This document shows positions 8,351-17,078 of a stretch of 64,000 bases of DNA, in pieces (position 1 is the stretch's first letter; each line of letters begins with the position of its first letter). Made by a program: the position numbers and the translations under genes. The notes beneath the pieces were generated by a model. That model was given only the letters and a program-made list of their open reading frames with translations. It had not been told where the DNA came from and did no database searches. Source of the stretch: a bacterium (GTDB lineage: Bacteria > CLD3 > SB21); NCBI GenBank assembly GCA_008933615.1, contig WBUR01000018.1:1-64000 (forward strand). The letters run 5' to 3'.

Positions 8351-11116
8351 ATGGCAATTTCCGGCAAGGCCAAGCCATTTTCAAAAAAAACTTCACCCAA
8401 AACTATGATATTCGGGATGGAAGAATTGAAAAAAGCAACCGGCCAAAGTGATGCAAAATCTCTGAATGCGGAACAAACGCGAATGAAGGAATTCACGCCC
8501 GGAGTTCCACCCTGGCGGCGATGGGGACCTTTTGTGGCTGAGAGGTCATGGGGAACCGTTCGCGAAGACTACAGCGCGAGCGGCGATGCATGGAACTATC
8601 TTACGCACGATATGGCGCGCAGCAAAGCGTACCGCTGGGGCGACGACGGCATCGCCGGCTTTTGCGATCGTTATCAGGTACTTACATTTGCGCCTGCGTT
8701 CTGGAACGGAAATGATCCTATACTAAAAGAACGATTGTTCGGACTAACATCCAGCGAAGGCAATCACGGCGAAGACGTCAAAGAATATTATTTCTACCTC
8801 GACGGCGTTCCCTCGCATGCTTACAATAAATATTTGTACAAATATCCGCAGTCCGAATATCCTTACCGGCAGTTGATTGAAGAAAACAAAAAACGTAACG
8901 GACAAGGCGATGAATTTGAATTGATTGATACCGGCGTTTTTGATCAGGATAAATACTTTGATGTTTTCATTGAATATGCCAAAGCGACCGGCGAAGATAT
9001 TTATATCCGGATCGAAGTGTTTAACCGCGGCAATGAGGCGGCGCCGTTTCATTTTGTGCCCAATTTGTGGTTTCGTAACCGCTGGAGCTGGACCAATCCG
9101 AGAACAGGGGAACCAAGCATTCAGCCCGGGCCGAAAGGAAAAAATTTCGTCAGCATTATGAGCGACGACTCGACTATGGAGCCGTTCAATAATTTGCCGT
9201 TTCAATACCAGTTGGGTAAGCGGTATCTGTATGCAGAAGGCCAGCCGGATTCTTATTTTACCGACAACGAAAGTAATTTAGAGAAATTGTATCGTGTGCC
9301 GAATTCAAAGGCATTCGTCAAAGATGCGTTTCACAGGCATATCGTTAATAAAGAAAATTGCGTTAATCCGGAGAAGATAGGAACTAAATCCTGTTTTCAT
9401 TTTAACGACATGATTCCGGCTAAACAGTCGAAGGTTTATCGATTACGTTTGACTTCAGAAACTTTGAGTGAGCCGTTCGAAGATTTTGACAAGCTGGTCA
9501 ATCAACGGCTGAAGGAGGCGGACGAATTTTATGAAACGGTATATCCACCCCGGGCCAGCAAAGAAGAAAAACGTATCTTGCGCCAAGCGTATGCGGGTTT
9601 GTTATGGACCAAACAAATTTATTTATATGATGTCAATCACTGGCTTCTCGGGGACGATCCAAGCGCACCTCCTCCAGATTCTCGCTGGTCAATCCGAAAT
9701 CATCACTGGCGCCATTTGAACTCTATGCGTATTATTTCCATGCCGGATAAATGGGAATACCCTTGGTTTGCCGCGTGGGATCTTGCTTTCCACACAATTG
9801 CCTTTGCAGATCTTGATATCGAATATTCTAAGGAAATGCTGTGGATCATGTTGTTCGAACAGTTCCAGCATCCTAACGGGCAAATTCCGGCGTATGAATG
9901 GGAATTCTCCGATCTCAATCCGCCGGTGCATGCCTGGGCAGTGTGGAAGGTGTACACGATGGACCGGGATAGAACGGGAAAACCCGATCTCGTTTTTCTT
10001 GAAAAATGTTTCCATAAACTGCTGATGAATTTTGCTTGGTGGATCAACAAGGTGGACGCGTCGGGAAACAATGTTTTTGAAGGCGGTTTTCTAGGGCTGG
10101 ACAATATTACTGTCGTGGACCGCAGTGAAAAACTTCCTGACGGTGCGGTGCTGGAGCAGTCCGATGCGACAGGCTGGATGGGCATGTTCTGCCTCAACCT
10201 GATGCGCATATGCCTGGAATTATCCAAACATAATAAAGTTTACGAAGGACTTGCGACGAAATTTGTTCAGCACTACATCTACGTTGGCTCTGCCATGAAA
10301 AACATGGGCGGGCAGGGCATTGAATTGTGGGACGAAGAGGACGGATTTTTTTATGACGTGCTGGTTTATCCCAACGGCGGAGGCCACGAAAAATTTCGCG
10401 TGCGTTCGTTGGTCGGGTTGATCGCTATGTATGCCATCGACACGTTGAAGGACACCGATGTAGAACAGAACAAGGAGTTCGTTTCCAATCTTGACTGGTT
10501 CATACGCAACCGCCCGGATATTGTGCGGCGTTGCGTTTACAGTGATGAAGTTGACGGCCAGCGCAGGCACGTCCTGTCGATAGTCGATTCGCATCAGCTC
10601 AAACGCATCATGGAACGTATGTGGGATGAGGATGAGTTTCTCTCCCCTGCGGGATTACGCAGTTTATCGAAGCACCACGCAAAAGATCCGTATTTTTTCG
10701 GACAGAAAAAAGTAGAATACGAACCCGGCGAAGCGATAAGCAAGATCAAAGGCGGTAACTCCAACTGGCGCGGCCCGATCTGGTTTCCAACCAGTTATTT
10801 GATGATCAATTCGCTCGTTAAATTCGGCGAAGCATTTGGAAAAGATTTCGGAATTACGGTGGATGGAGAATTTATCACACCGCACAGAATTGCGGAAGAA
10901 TTGGCCGAGCGTATGATCAAAATTTATGTGCCGGATAAGAACGGTAAACGAGCCGTGTACGGTAATATCAAAAAATTTCAGGAAGACACGCATTGGAAAG
11001 ATTATCTGCAATTTTTCGAATATTTTCATGGCGAGACCGGGCAGGGGCTCGGGGCGTCGCATCAGACAGGCTGGACAGGACTCATTGCTACGTTAATACA
11101 GGAGTGGAGGAAGTGA
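8351..11116 (+). CDS. GH63-like glucosidase (MGH1-type glycoside hydrolase), about 921 residues
   Basis: A large soluble protein with no signal peptide, related to the bacterial glucosidases of the GH63/MGH1 clan (inverting (alpha/alpha)6-barrel enzymes that act on alpha-glucosides or glucosylated polyols). The N-terminal half (to about 400) is beta-rich with many aromatic residues. The barrel follows, with PWFAAWDLAFH carrying the likely catalytic acid Asp and, near the end, SNWRGPIWFPTS and GASHQTGWTG. The start is the ATG at 8351, because GAGGTG lies six bases before it; a GTG at 8345 is less likely. It appears monocistronic and is followed by a strong bidirectional terminator. The natural substrate is unknown; trehalose, glycogen debris or compatible solutes are possible. 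Confidence 0.82.
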   Translation: MAISGKAKPFSKKTSPKTMIFGMEELKKATGQSDAKSLNAEQTRMKEFTPGVPPWRRWGPFVAERSWGTVREDYSASGDAWNYLTHDMARSKAYRWGDDGIAGFCDRYQVLTFAPAFWNGNDPILKERLFGLTSSEGNHGEDVKEYYFYLDGVPSHAYNKYLYKYPQSEYPYRQLIEENKKRNGQGDEFELIDTGVFDQDKYFDVFIEYAKATGEDIYIRIEVFNRGNEAAPFHFVPNLWFRNRWSWTNPRTGEPSIQPGPKGKNFVSIMSDDSTMEPFNNLPFQYQLGKRYLYAEGQPDSYFTDNESNLEKLYRVPNSKAFVKDAFHRHIVNKENCVNPEKIGTKSCFHFNDMIPAKQSKVYRLRLTSETLSEPFEDFDKLVNQRLKEADEFYETVYPPRASKEEKRILRQAYAGLLWTKQIYLYDVNHWLLGDDPSAPPPDSRWSIRNHHWRHLNSMRIISMPDKWEYPWFAAWDLAFHTIAFADLDIEYSKEMLWIMLFEQFQHPNGQIPAYEWEFSDLNPPVHAWAVWKVYTMDRDRTGKPDLVFLEKCFHKLLMNFAWWINKVDASGNNVFEGGFLGLDNITVVDRSEKLPDGAVLEQSDATGWMGMFCLNLMRICLELSKHNKVYEGLATKFVQHYIYVGSAMKNMGGQGIELWDEEDGFFYDVLVYPNGGGHEKFRVRSLVGLIAMYAIDTLKDTDVEQNKEFVSNLDWFIRNRPDIVRRCVYSDEVDGQRRHVLSIVDSHQLKRIMERMWDEDEFLSPAGLRSLSKHHAKDPYFFGQKKVEYEPGEAISKIKGGNSNWRGPIWFPTSYLMINSLVKFGEAFGKDFGITVDGEFITPHRIAEELAERMIKIYVPDKNGKRAVYGNIKKFQEDTHWKDYLQFFEYFHGETGQGLGASHQTGWTGLIATLIQEWRK

Positions 11117-11300
11117 GTTCGTTTACGCGTTATTTAACGACCATTAACCCGCTCGATAACAAATAATTCATTTTTCATAAATGCTCCTTTGGCTAAATTA
11201 CGGCGAAACATAAAGGTGTCGTCAAATTTCCTCAAGTTTATCGAACAATTGGGTGCAATTTCTAATGTACGAATGCTGTGTCGTAGGAAAAAATAAAAAA

Positions 11301-11326
11301 ACCCGCTGCATGAGCGGGTTTTTTTA
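11301..11326. terminator. Bidirectional intrinsic terminator between convergent genes
   Basis: A 7-bp perfect stem ACCCGCT/AGCGGGT with a 5-base loop lies between an A-rich run (11287-11300) and a T run (11319-11326). It can therefore stop transcription from both the glucosidase gene (plus) and the SWIB gene (minus). Confidence 0.85.
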
Positions 11327-11344
11327 TGTTATAGCGGTAAAGGA

Positions 11345-11698
11345 CTAGCTAACGTTCTTTGACACGAGTTTGGCAAGATCGAACATGGATACCTGATTCT
11401 TGCCGCCAAACAACGCACGAAGATTGGTGTCGGCGTTGATCATGCGCCGGTTCGTCTTGTCCTGCAGGCCGTTCTTTTTGATGTAATCCCAGATCTTCTT
11501 GATCATCTCGGTTCTCGGCCTCGGCTGGCTGCCGATAACCGCTGCAAGCGTCGCGCTGGGCGTCAGCTTGGCCATGAAAGCGGCGTTGGGTTTACGCGCC
11601 GATTTCTTTTTTGCCGGTTTTTTCTTCGCGGCCTTTTTTACGGTTTTCTTCGCAGCTTTTTTAGCCGCTTTTTTTTTGGCTGGTTTCTTTTTTGCCAT
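11345..11698 (-). CDS. Lys/Ala-rich SWIB/MDM2-domain DNA-associated protein
   Basis: A 117-residue protein. The first 40 residues are a histone-H1-like tail of AKK/PAKK repeats. The rest is a SWIB/MDM2 fold (LTPSATLAAVIGS ... MIKKIWDYIKKNGLQ ... INADTNLRALFGG ... DLAKLVSKNV). Similar proteins occur in chlamydiae and many environmental bacteria, where they are thought to bind or compact DNA. The ATG at 11698 is preferred over a GTG at 11710. The gene shares its terminator with the convergent glucosidase gene. The 185-bp upstream region is very AT-rich. The tail would bind nucleic acid by charge; the partner of the SWIB part is unknown. Confidence 0.85.
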   Translation of the reverse strand: MAKKKPAKKKAAKKAAKKTVKKAAKKKPAKKKSARKPNAAFMAKLTPSATLAAVIGSQPRPRTEMIKKIWDYIKKNGLQDKTNRRMINADTNLRALFGGKNQVSMFDLAKLVSKNVS

Positions 11699-11883
11699 GG
11701 TTTGTCTCACTCAAGTTAAGTTAAAGTATGTGTGTAGGTATACATAACAATGAAAAATGAAACTTTCAAAGGAAATATTCTTTTTTTTAAATATAGGATA
11801 GAATCCAAAAATTTGAATTCTTTTGCCAAATTGATTTTTTTTCTATAAAATCAACAATACTATAACCGACAGAATTTCTTTAT

Positions 11884-12888
11884 ATGTTCATGTATCTAAA
11901 AATTAGTTTGGTTTTATTTTTATTTTTTAAAAGCTGCGAACGGTCTTCTTCATCAACCGCTTCCAATGTTCCCATGGAATACGACATACTGTGGGAATCT
12001 GCCGGAGACATAAATGATCGTGTATATTGTTTACTGAATGTCGGGGCGACGTTATTTGCAGGAACGTATCATGGTTTGTTCGTCTCGACGGATAGCGGAC
12101 AAACTTGGGTGATCTCCAAAGATGGAATAACCTTGACGACGATCCGTGCTATGGTTGAAAAAGACGGAAATATTTTCTTGGGAGGAGGAATTCTGGAAGG
12201 CGGCGTTTCCGTCTCGCGCGACGGCGGAAAAAGTTGGCGCGATGCAAAAAACGGATTGCCGAATACTTCGGTGAGTTCACTCGCCGTTAGCGGCCAGAAG
12301 CTATATGCAGGAACGTTTGGGTATGGCGTTTTTGTTTCAGAGGATAACGGGCTAAACTGGCGCGCGGCCAACAAAGGACTGCCGGCGACGATTGGCGACG
12401 TTACGGCCTTAGCGGCGGACGGGGAACAAGTTTTTGCCTGTATCAACAGTGACACCGGCGGCGTCTTTATGACCAATGATAACGGTTCCGTGTGGTTCAA
12501 CATCAGCCGCGGCCTTCCTCCCGATCACGCGGATTTCACTTCGGTCGTTATTCGCGACAATGTTCTTCTGGTAAGCGCGGATGGCGATAGTGGTGGAGTC
12601 TTTGTCACTACCAACTATGGCGACAACTGGCGACGTATGAGCCTCAAGGATCGTTCCGTTACCTGTCTTGTCGTTAGCGGCCCCGTAATGATTGCCGGAG
12701 GGTTTGGCGGGGTGCAGTCTTCTACGGACAACGGTGACACATGGTTTGTTTCTGACAACGGCCTTTATCCACAGGGTTTACCGGATGTAAATTCCATTAT
12801 ACTGCTGCATGATCGCATTTTCGCCGGGTTAAATTTTGGCGGTGTATATTTTCTGATCCCCCCTAAAAAAATGTCTTATCTAAAGTAG
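11884..12888 (+). CDS. BNR/WD-like beta-propeller protein, possible lipoprotein
   Basis: A 334-residue exported protein. A hydrophobic leader ends near Cys18 (FFKSC, an imperfect lipobox). About six repeats of roughly 45-50 residues follow, each holding an SxDxGxxW Asp-box (for example STDSGQTWVI, SEDNGLNWRA, STDNGDTWFV). This is the BNR/sialidase-type Asp-box signature seen in Ycf48-like and sortilin-like propellers. No catalytic residues of sialidases are visible, so it is probably a binding or scaffolding propeller. AGT(Y/F)xGxFVS segments recur between blades. It is followed after 108 bp by a histidine kinase gene on the same strand, but a shared function is not evident. Confidence 0.75.
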   Translation: MFMYLKISLVLFLFFKSCERSSSSTASNVPMEYDILWESAGDINDRVYCLLNVGATLFAGTYHGLFVSTDSGQTWVISKDGITLTTIRAMVEKDGNIFLGGGILEGGVSVSRDGGKSWRDAKNGLPNTSVSSLAVSGQKLYAGTFGYGVFVSEDNGLNWRAANKGLPATIGDVTALAADGEQVFACINSDTGGVFMTNDNGSVWFNISRGLPPDHADFTSVVIRDNVLLVSADGDSGGVFVTTNYGDNWRRMSLKDRSVTCLVVSGPVMIAGGFGGVQSSTDNGDTWFVSDNGLYPQGLPDVNSIILLHDRIFAGLNFGGVYFLIPPKKMSYLK

Positions 12889-12996
12889 CCTTCCGATCCG
12901 TTTTCCGAAATATTTTTATTCTCTCGGGAATAAACCACCCGATCAACGGTTGTTATCCCTTGTTATGCACGAGACGATCATAAAAAAAGGTTATGA

Positions 12997-14856
12997 ATGA
13001 TTGAATATATATTGACGGCCAATAGGTTGAATGAAGCGGCTGCCATTTCTATGAAGGCTACTGAATTGGAAAAGGATCTAAATTCCTACATACGGCAAGA
13101 AACAATTTTGCGGCATGTATTGGAAACGACCTCGCGCGTGACGGGTGCGGAATTCCTGCAGTTATTAGTCTGTCGTCTTGCCGATGCGCTGAACATGCGC
13201 TACGCCTACATTACCGAATGTGATGAAACGACTGTAGGGCGCGTCAAAACTCTTGCCGTATGGACCGGATCGGAATTCGGTCAAAATTTCGAATATGACG
13301 TTATGGACACCCCGTGCAAAGACGTCATCAACGGAAACGTTTGTTATATTCCCGATAATATACAAAAAAAATATCCTCGTGACTTGATTCTGGCCGAATG
13401 GAACGCGGGGAGTTACGTCGGTATCCCAATCAGAGATAAGGACGGCAAAGTTAAAGGACATTTGGCCGTTTTGGATGAAAACGTAGCCCACGATGAAGCG
13501 TTCATCCTGAACGTCCTGCATGTTTTCGCGTTGCGCGCTGAAAGTGAAATGCAACGCATGCAGGATGATCGAAGAATAGCGGAACAGATAGACCGTTATA
13601 AAGAATCGGAAGCCGAATTGAAAAAGAAAAAAGAGGAGTTGGAGAAAGTTAATGCAATCGTATCGGCTATCAATTCTGAATTGAATGCAAAAGATTTACT
13701 TCAGTCGGTTTTGGAGCATACTAAATTTATCCAAGGAGTAGATAAAACGACCGCGATTCTGTACGATAAGAACTCCGGGGCGTTTCGACTGACGGCAAGC
13801 ACCGACCCGGAGATCAACAAAGAACTGCACATTGAGTTGACACCGGCAGAAGCGCACGCGAGATATGTGGAAGGTAATGAGGAAGTTTATGACGATATTT
13901 ATATTATTTCACACGTCAAGGGGCGATGCGCAGAGCACAAGGTTGCTCATCTCGGATTGCCGGCAAGCATACTTGCTATGCGAATTACAATTCAGGAAGC
14001 CGTAACGGGTTATCTTATTTTTAACAACATGAACGATCAATGCGCATTCGACTATCAGGACATAAGGCTTCTTGCATTATTGAAGTCCCATATTCATTCT
14101 GCTCTGATTAAAATTCGTATGTTGGAGGAATTAACCGATCTGAACGGAAAGAAAAACGAATTTCTCGGTATGGCTGCGCATGATCTAAGGAATCCGCTGC
14201 AGTGTCTGTCTGGATATATCAGCATGATGATCACTGATATCCGGCAGGAGAAATTAGATCCCGATTCAACCCTGATGGATCTTGAATGCATGCGTAAGTC
14301 CACCCTCAGGATGGGCCGTATGTTGGACGAATTATTAGATATATCAGCTATCGAGTCAGGTCAAATCCGATTAGAAATGGAATACGGTAACTTACAATCG
14401 ATCCTGTCTGAATCCATCGAAATGCATCAACGGCACGCGCAACAGAAAAATATTAAACTAAGCATTGACAGAAGGACGCAAGTTCCCAATCTGTATTTCG
14501 ACCGCACGCGGATGATTGACGTGGTTGATAATTTACTGAATAACGCTATTAAATATACGGCTTCCGGCGGCTCGGTTGATGTGACGTTTCAAGTTTGGCA
14601 GGGAAGTATCGTAATGCGCGTATCCGATACCGGCTTGGGCTTGGACGAAACGGATCTTAAAGAAATATTTCGTAGTTTTAAGAAGCTTAGCGCAAAGCCC
14701 ACCGGCGGTGAAACGAGTACTGGTTTAGGGTTGTTGATAGTGAAAAAGATTTTAGATAAACATGGCGGGTCCATCCAAGTTGAAAGCCGCAAGGGCGTTG
14801 GGTCAACATTCAGTATCTCTTTGCCTTTGACTCGTCATGAGAAAGATGTGTTGTAA
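12997..14856 (+). CDS. Soluble GAF-GAF sensor histidine kinase
   Basis: A 619-residue kinase without membrane helices. A helical N-terminus is followed by a first GAF domain (about 46-185), a charged coiled coil (190-222) and a second GAF domain (about 225-375). A HisKA domain carries the phospho-acceptor His395 in GMAAHDLRNP. The HATPase domain has the N-box (DNLLNNAIKY), G1 (DTGLGL) and G2 (STGLGLLIVKKI). GAF domains bind small ligands or chromophores; the ligand cannot be named. The ATG at 12997 has AAAAGG six bases upstream. No response regulator is adjacent, so it is an orphan kinase here. Confidence 0.9.
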   Translation: MIEYILTANRLNEAAAISMKATELEKDLNSYIRQETILRHVLETTSRVTGAEFLQLLVCRLADALNMRYAYITECDETTVGRVKTLAVWTGSEFGQNFEYDVMDTPCKDVINGNVCYIPDNIQKKYPRDLILAEWNAGSYVGIPIRDKDGKVKGHLAVLDENVAHDEAFILNVLHVFALRAESEMQRMQDDRRIAEQIDRYKESEAELKKKKEELEKVNAIVSAINSELNAKDLLQSVLEHTKFIQGVDKTTAILYDKNSGAFRLTASTDPEINKELHIELTPAEAHARYVEGNEEVYDDIYIISHVKGRCAEHKVAHLGLPASILAMRITIQEAVTGYLIFNNMNDQCAFDYQDIRLLALLKSHIHSALIKIRMLEELTDLNGKKNEFLGMAAHDLRNPLQCLSGYISMMITDIRQEKLDPDSTLMDLECMRKSTLRMGRMLDELLDISAIESGQIRLEMEYGNLQSILSESIEMHQRHAQQKNIKLSIDRRTQVPNLYFDRTRMIDVVDNLLNNAIKYTASGGSVDVTFQVWQGSIVMRVSDTGLGLDETDLKEIFRSFKKLSAKPTGGETSTGLGLLIVKKILDKHGGSIQVESRKGVGSTFSISLPLTRHEKDVL

Positions 14857-14980
14857 CAAAAAGAAGTTAAGAACGTAACATGTTGAGTTGAAGCGGAGGA
14901 TGATGCAGATTCTTATTGCAAAATTCCGCTAATGTATTAAATTAGGCGGCGTTGAAATTTACTAATAGTGAGGTTTCGGA

Positions 14981-15712
14981 ATGTTTAAATACTTGGTAAT
15001 TGTTTTCTTATTAATTTCTACATCGGCGATTGCCGGCACGATGTCTGACGGCGATCAGGAATTTGTCCGGATGAATTATCCCGCCGCTGAAGACATTTAT
15101 CTTTCCATTTTAACGCAGTCGCCGAAAAACGCCGACATCTTGTGGCGATTATCGCGGGTGTATGTGTGTATTGGCGATGTTACGCAGGACCATCAGCGCG
15201 AAACTTACTATCGAAAGGCTGTGGAATATGCCAGGAAAAGCATTGAAGCTAATTATGAAAAGTCAGAAGGGCATTCATGGCTGGCTGCAAGCCTGGGAAG
15301 TATTGCCATGTTTGAAGGAAGCCGAAGAAAGGTCGAATTGTGCCGTGAAATCAAGAGCGAACTCGATCTCGCGGTTAAACTGAATCCAAAGGACGATGTG
15401 GCTTACACGATTATGGGTTCCTTTTATCGCGCATTAGGAGGCATCAGCTGGGTCGAACATCAATTAGCTAATCTTTTGCTCGGCGGCTTACCGGACGGCG
15501 GTTATAAAGACGGCGAGGCGGCATTCAAAAACGCTATACAAATTTCTCCAAATGTTTTACGCCATCATTTTGAACTTGGCATGTTGTATTACGAATCGGG
15601 AAGAAAAGAGGAAGCAAAAAAAGAATTAAAAATTGCCAACTCCATGCCGATTCAATTAGCGAGCGACGCCCGGCGCAAACAGGTTACTCAAAAAATATTG
15701 GCAGAGTTTTGA
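14981..15712 (+). CDS. Exported TPR-repeat protein
   Basis: A 243-residue protein with a clean signal peptide (MFKYLVIVFLLISTSAIAG) and helix-turn-helix TPR-like repeats through residues 25-235. Recognisable parts are AEDIYLSILTQSPKNADILW and LRHHFELGMLYYESGRKEEA. The arrangement, including AVKLNPKDDVAYTIMGSFYR, resembles bacterial homologues of regulator of microtubule dynamics proteins, which are TPR-type periplasmic or membrane-associated adaptors. GAGGT lies seven bases before the ATG. No enzymatic motif is present, so a protein-binding role in the periplasm is the only supportable inference. Confidence 0.8.
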   Translation: MFKYLVIVFLLISTSAIAGTMSDGDQEFVRMNYPAAEDIYLSILTQSPKNADILWRLSRVYVCIGDVTQDHQRETYYRKAVEYARKSIEANYEKSEGHSWLAASLGSIAMFEGSRRKVELCREIKSELDLAVKLNPKDDVAYTIMGSFYRALGGISWVEHQLANLLLGGLPDGGYKDGEAAFKNAIQISPNVLRHHFELGMLYYESGRKEEAKKELKIANSMPIQLASDARRKQVTQKILAEF

Positions 15713-15758
15713 TCACCGATTAAATGATTTCCAGCTCTGCCATTTGTATCATAAAATT

Positions 15759-16568
15759 CTAAGCCGGCTTTTTGCCAAACACCGTGATACTAATGATCGA
15801 TGCCCCGGATTTTTGGAATTCCTCTAATTCCCTTTCGCTCAAATACTCACGCAATATGCTGTCAGGAACATGGATCTGTTTTTGTTTTTGAATTTTTGTT
15901 TCTGTAAACCCAGTTCTGTCAATTATTCCCGTATAATCTTTTTTCTGTAAAGCGCCTGAGATGCAGCCGGCATACATTACTGCGGCTGATTCTATGGCCG
16001 GCGGCAGTGTTCCTTCCAGAACCACATCCGATATGCTGAAATGCGCGCCCGGTTTGAGAATACGGAATATTTCTGAAAACGCTTTGTTTTTGTCCGGAAC
16101 TAAATTGAGAACGCAATTGCTGATCACCACATCGGTGGAATTATCTTCAACGGGCATGTTCTCAATATCGCCGAGACGGAAATCCATATTGGTAAAACCC
16201 AGCTTTTTGGTGTTTATATTTGCTTTCTCGATCATGGCCTCGGTCATATCGATGCCGATCACTCTGCCCTTAGGTCCTACCAGTTTGCGTGCGACAAAAG
16301 CGTCGTTGCCTGCTCCCGACCCGAGATCCACCACCGTATAGCCTTCGCGAATTTGTGCGAATTCCGTCGGGATGCCGCACCCCAGCGCCAGATCGGCATC
16401 CGGGTTGTATCCGTCTAATTTGGAATAATCGTCGCTGAAAACAGTATAGTCCACTGTGCCGCACCCACCCGCTCCGCAACAGGAGCCGGCATTTTCTGAA
16501 TAAGATTGCAGGGCAATCTGGCCGTATTTTTCTTTGACCATTTTCTTTACGTTATCTGAAGTTTCCAT
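15759..16568 (-). CDS. arsM: Arsenite S-adenosylmethionine methyltransferase
   Basis: A 269-residue SAM-dependent methyltransferase that turns As(III) into methylated arsenicals. The Rossmann SAM site is VVDLGSGAGNDAF (residues 79-91), followed by GRVIGIDMTEAM. The three conserved As(III)-binding cysteines of ArsM are present at Cys64 (LGCGIP), Cys152 (SNCVLNL) and Cys202 (AGCISGA). An extra N-terminal Cys-rich stretch (CC at 30-31, Cys36) precedes the family signature SDDYSKLDGY. It lies 28 bp downstream of an arsR gene on the same strand, so it is very likely derepressed by arsenite through that regulator. No arsenite efflux or reductase gene is next to it. Confidence 0.92.
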   Translation of the reverse strand: METSDNVKKMVKEKYGQIALQSYSENAGSCCGAGGCGTVDYTVFSDDYSKLDGYNPDADLALGCGIPTEFAQIREGYTVVDLGSGAGNDAFVARKLVGPKGRVIGIDMTEAMIEKANINTKKLGFTNMDFRLGDIENMPVEDNSTDVVISNCVLNLVPDKNKAFSEIFRILKPGAHFSISDVVLEGTLPPAIESAAVMYAGCISGALQKKDYTGIIDRTGFTETKIQKQKQIHVPDSILREYLSERELEEFQKSGASIISITVFGKKPA

Positions 16569-16596
16569 ATTTCAATTCCTTTCGGTTTACGTTAGG

Positions 16597-16917
16597 TTAA
16601 CAGCATTTATCCAGTTTCTTAAAAAGTTTAGTCAGTAGTTTATCAAATCCTTCAACTGCTTTGGTATTAATGCAGTAGCAGGAAGTTACTCCTTCGATCG
16701 TTCCTTGAATCAAACCTGCGTTTTTTAATTCTTTCAAGTGCTGGGATACGGTGGCCTGCGCTAGCGGGATCACGTCGACGATTTCGCCGCAAATGCATAC
16801 ATTCTGTTCCGCCAGCTTTTTCATGATGGCAATACGGGCCGGGTGGGCAAGGGCTTTGGCAAATGCCGCCAGCTTTATGTCTTCTGCATCAAAAGCATCT
16901 TTTTTCTGCGCCGCCAT
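16597..16917 (-). CDS. arsR: ArsR/SmtB-family metalloid-responsive repressor
   Basis: A 106-residue winged-helix repressor. The recognition helix is in PLAQATVSQHLKELKNAGLI (residues 51-70). Cys41 and Cys43 (NVCICGE) occupy the position of the ELCVC inducer motif of ArsR. Further cysteine pairs at 80/82 and at the C-terminus (105-106) could help to bind As(III). Its own promoter region holds a 9-4-9 palindrome, the likely operator. It is the first gene of a two-gene operon with arsM. Divergent from it, 162 bp away, starts the deoxyhypusine-synthase-like gene. Confidence 0.92.
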   Translation of the reverse strand: MAAQKKDAFDAEDIKLAAFAKALAHPARIAIMKKLAEQNVCICGEIVDVIPLAQATVSQHLKELKNAGLIQGTIEGVTSCYCINTKAVEGFDKLLTKLFKKLDKCC

Positions 16918-16938
16918 GGCACGTTCCTTTCTTTATTG

Positions 16939-16960
16939 TATATCGTAGATATACGATATA
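16939..16960. promoter_or_regulatory. Probable ArsR operator (9-4-9 palindrome)
   Basis: A perfect inverted repeat, TATATCGTA / TACGATATA, separated by four bases. It lies 22-43 bp upstream of the arsR start codon. AT-rich palindromes of this kind in this position are the usual binding sites of ArsR/SmtB repressors. The site overlaps where the arsR promoter would be. Confidence 0.7.
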
Positions 16961-17078
16961 TTAATGGATAAGTTTCATTTTGTCAAGAATTATTTCAAAA
17001 AACATTTATTCTTACAAAAAATCGTGTATTTTGTTGTCGGTAGGGTAATTGTACTTAACACACGTGAGAGGAGGAATC

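Noticed and set aside
9703-10227. A 174-codon minus-strand frame inside the glucosidase gene
   Set aside because: Antisense shadow of the catalytic barrel; Ser/Arg-rich and without any recognisable feature.
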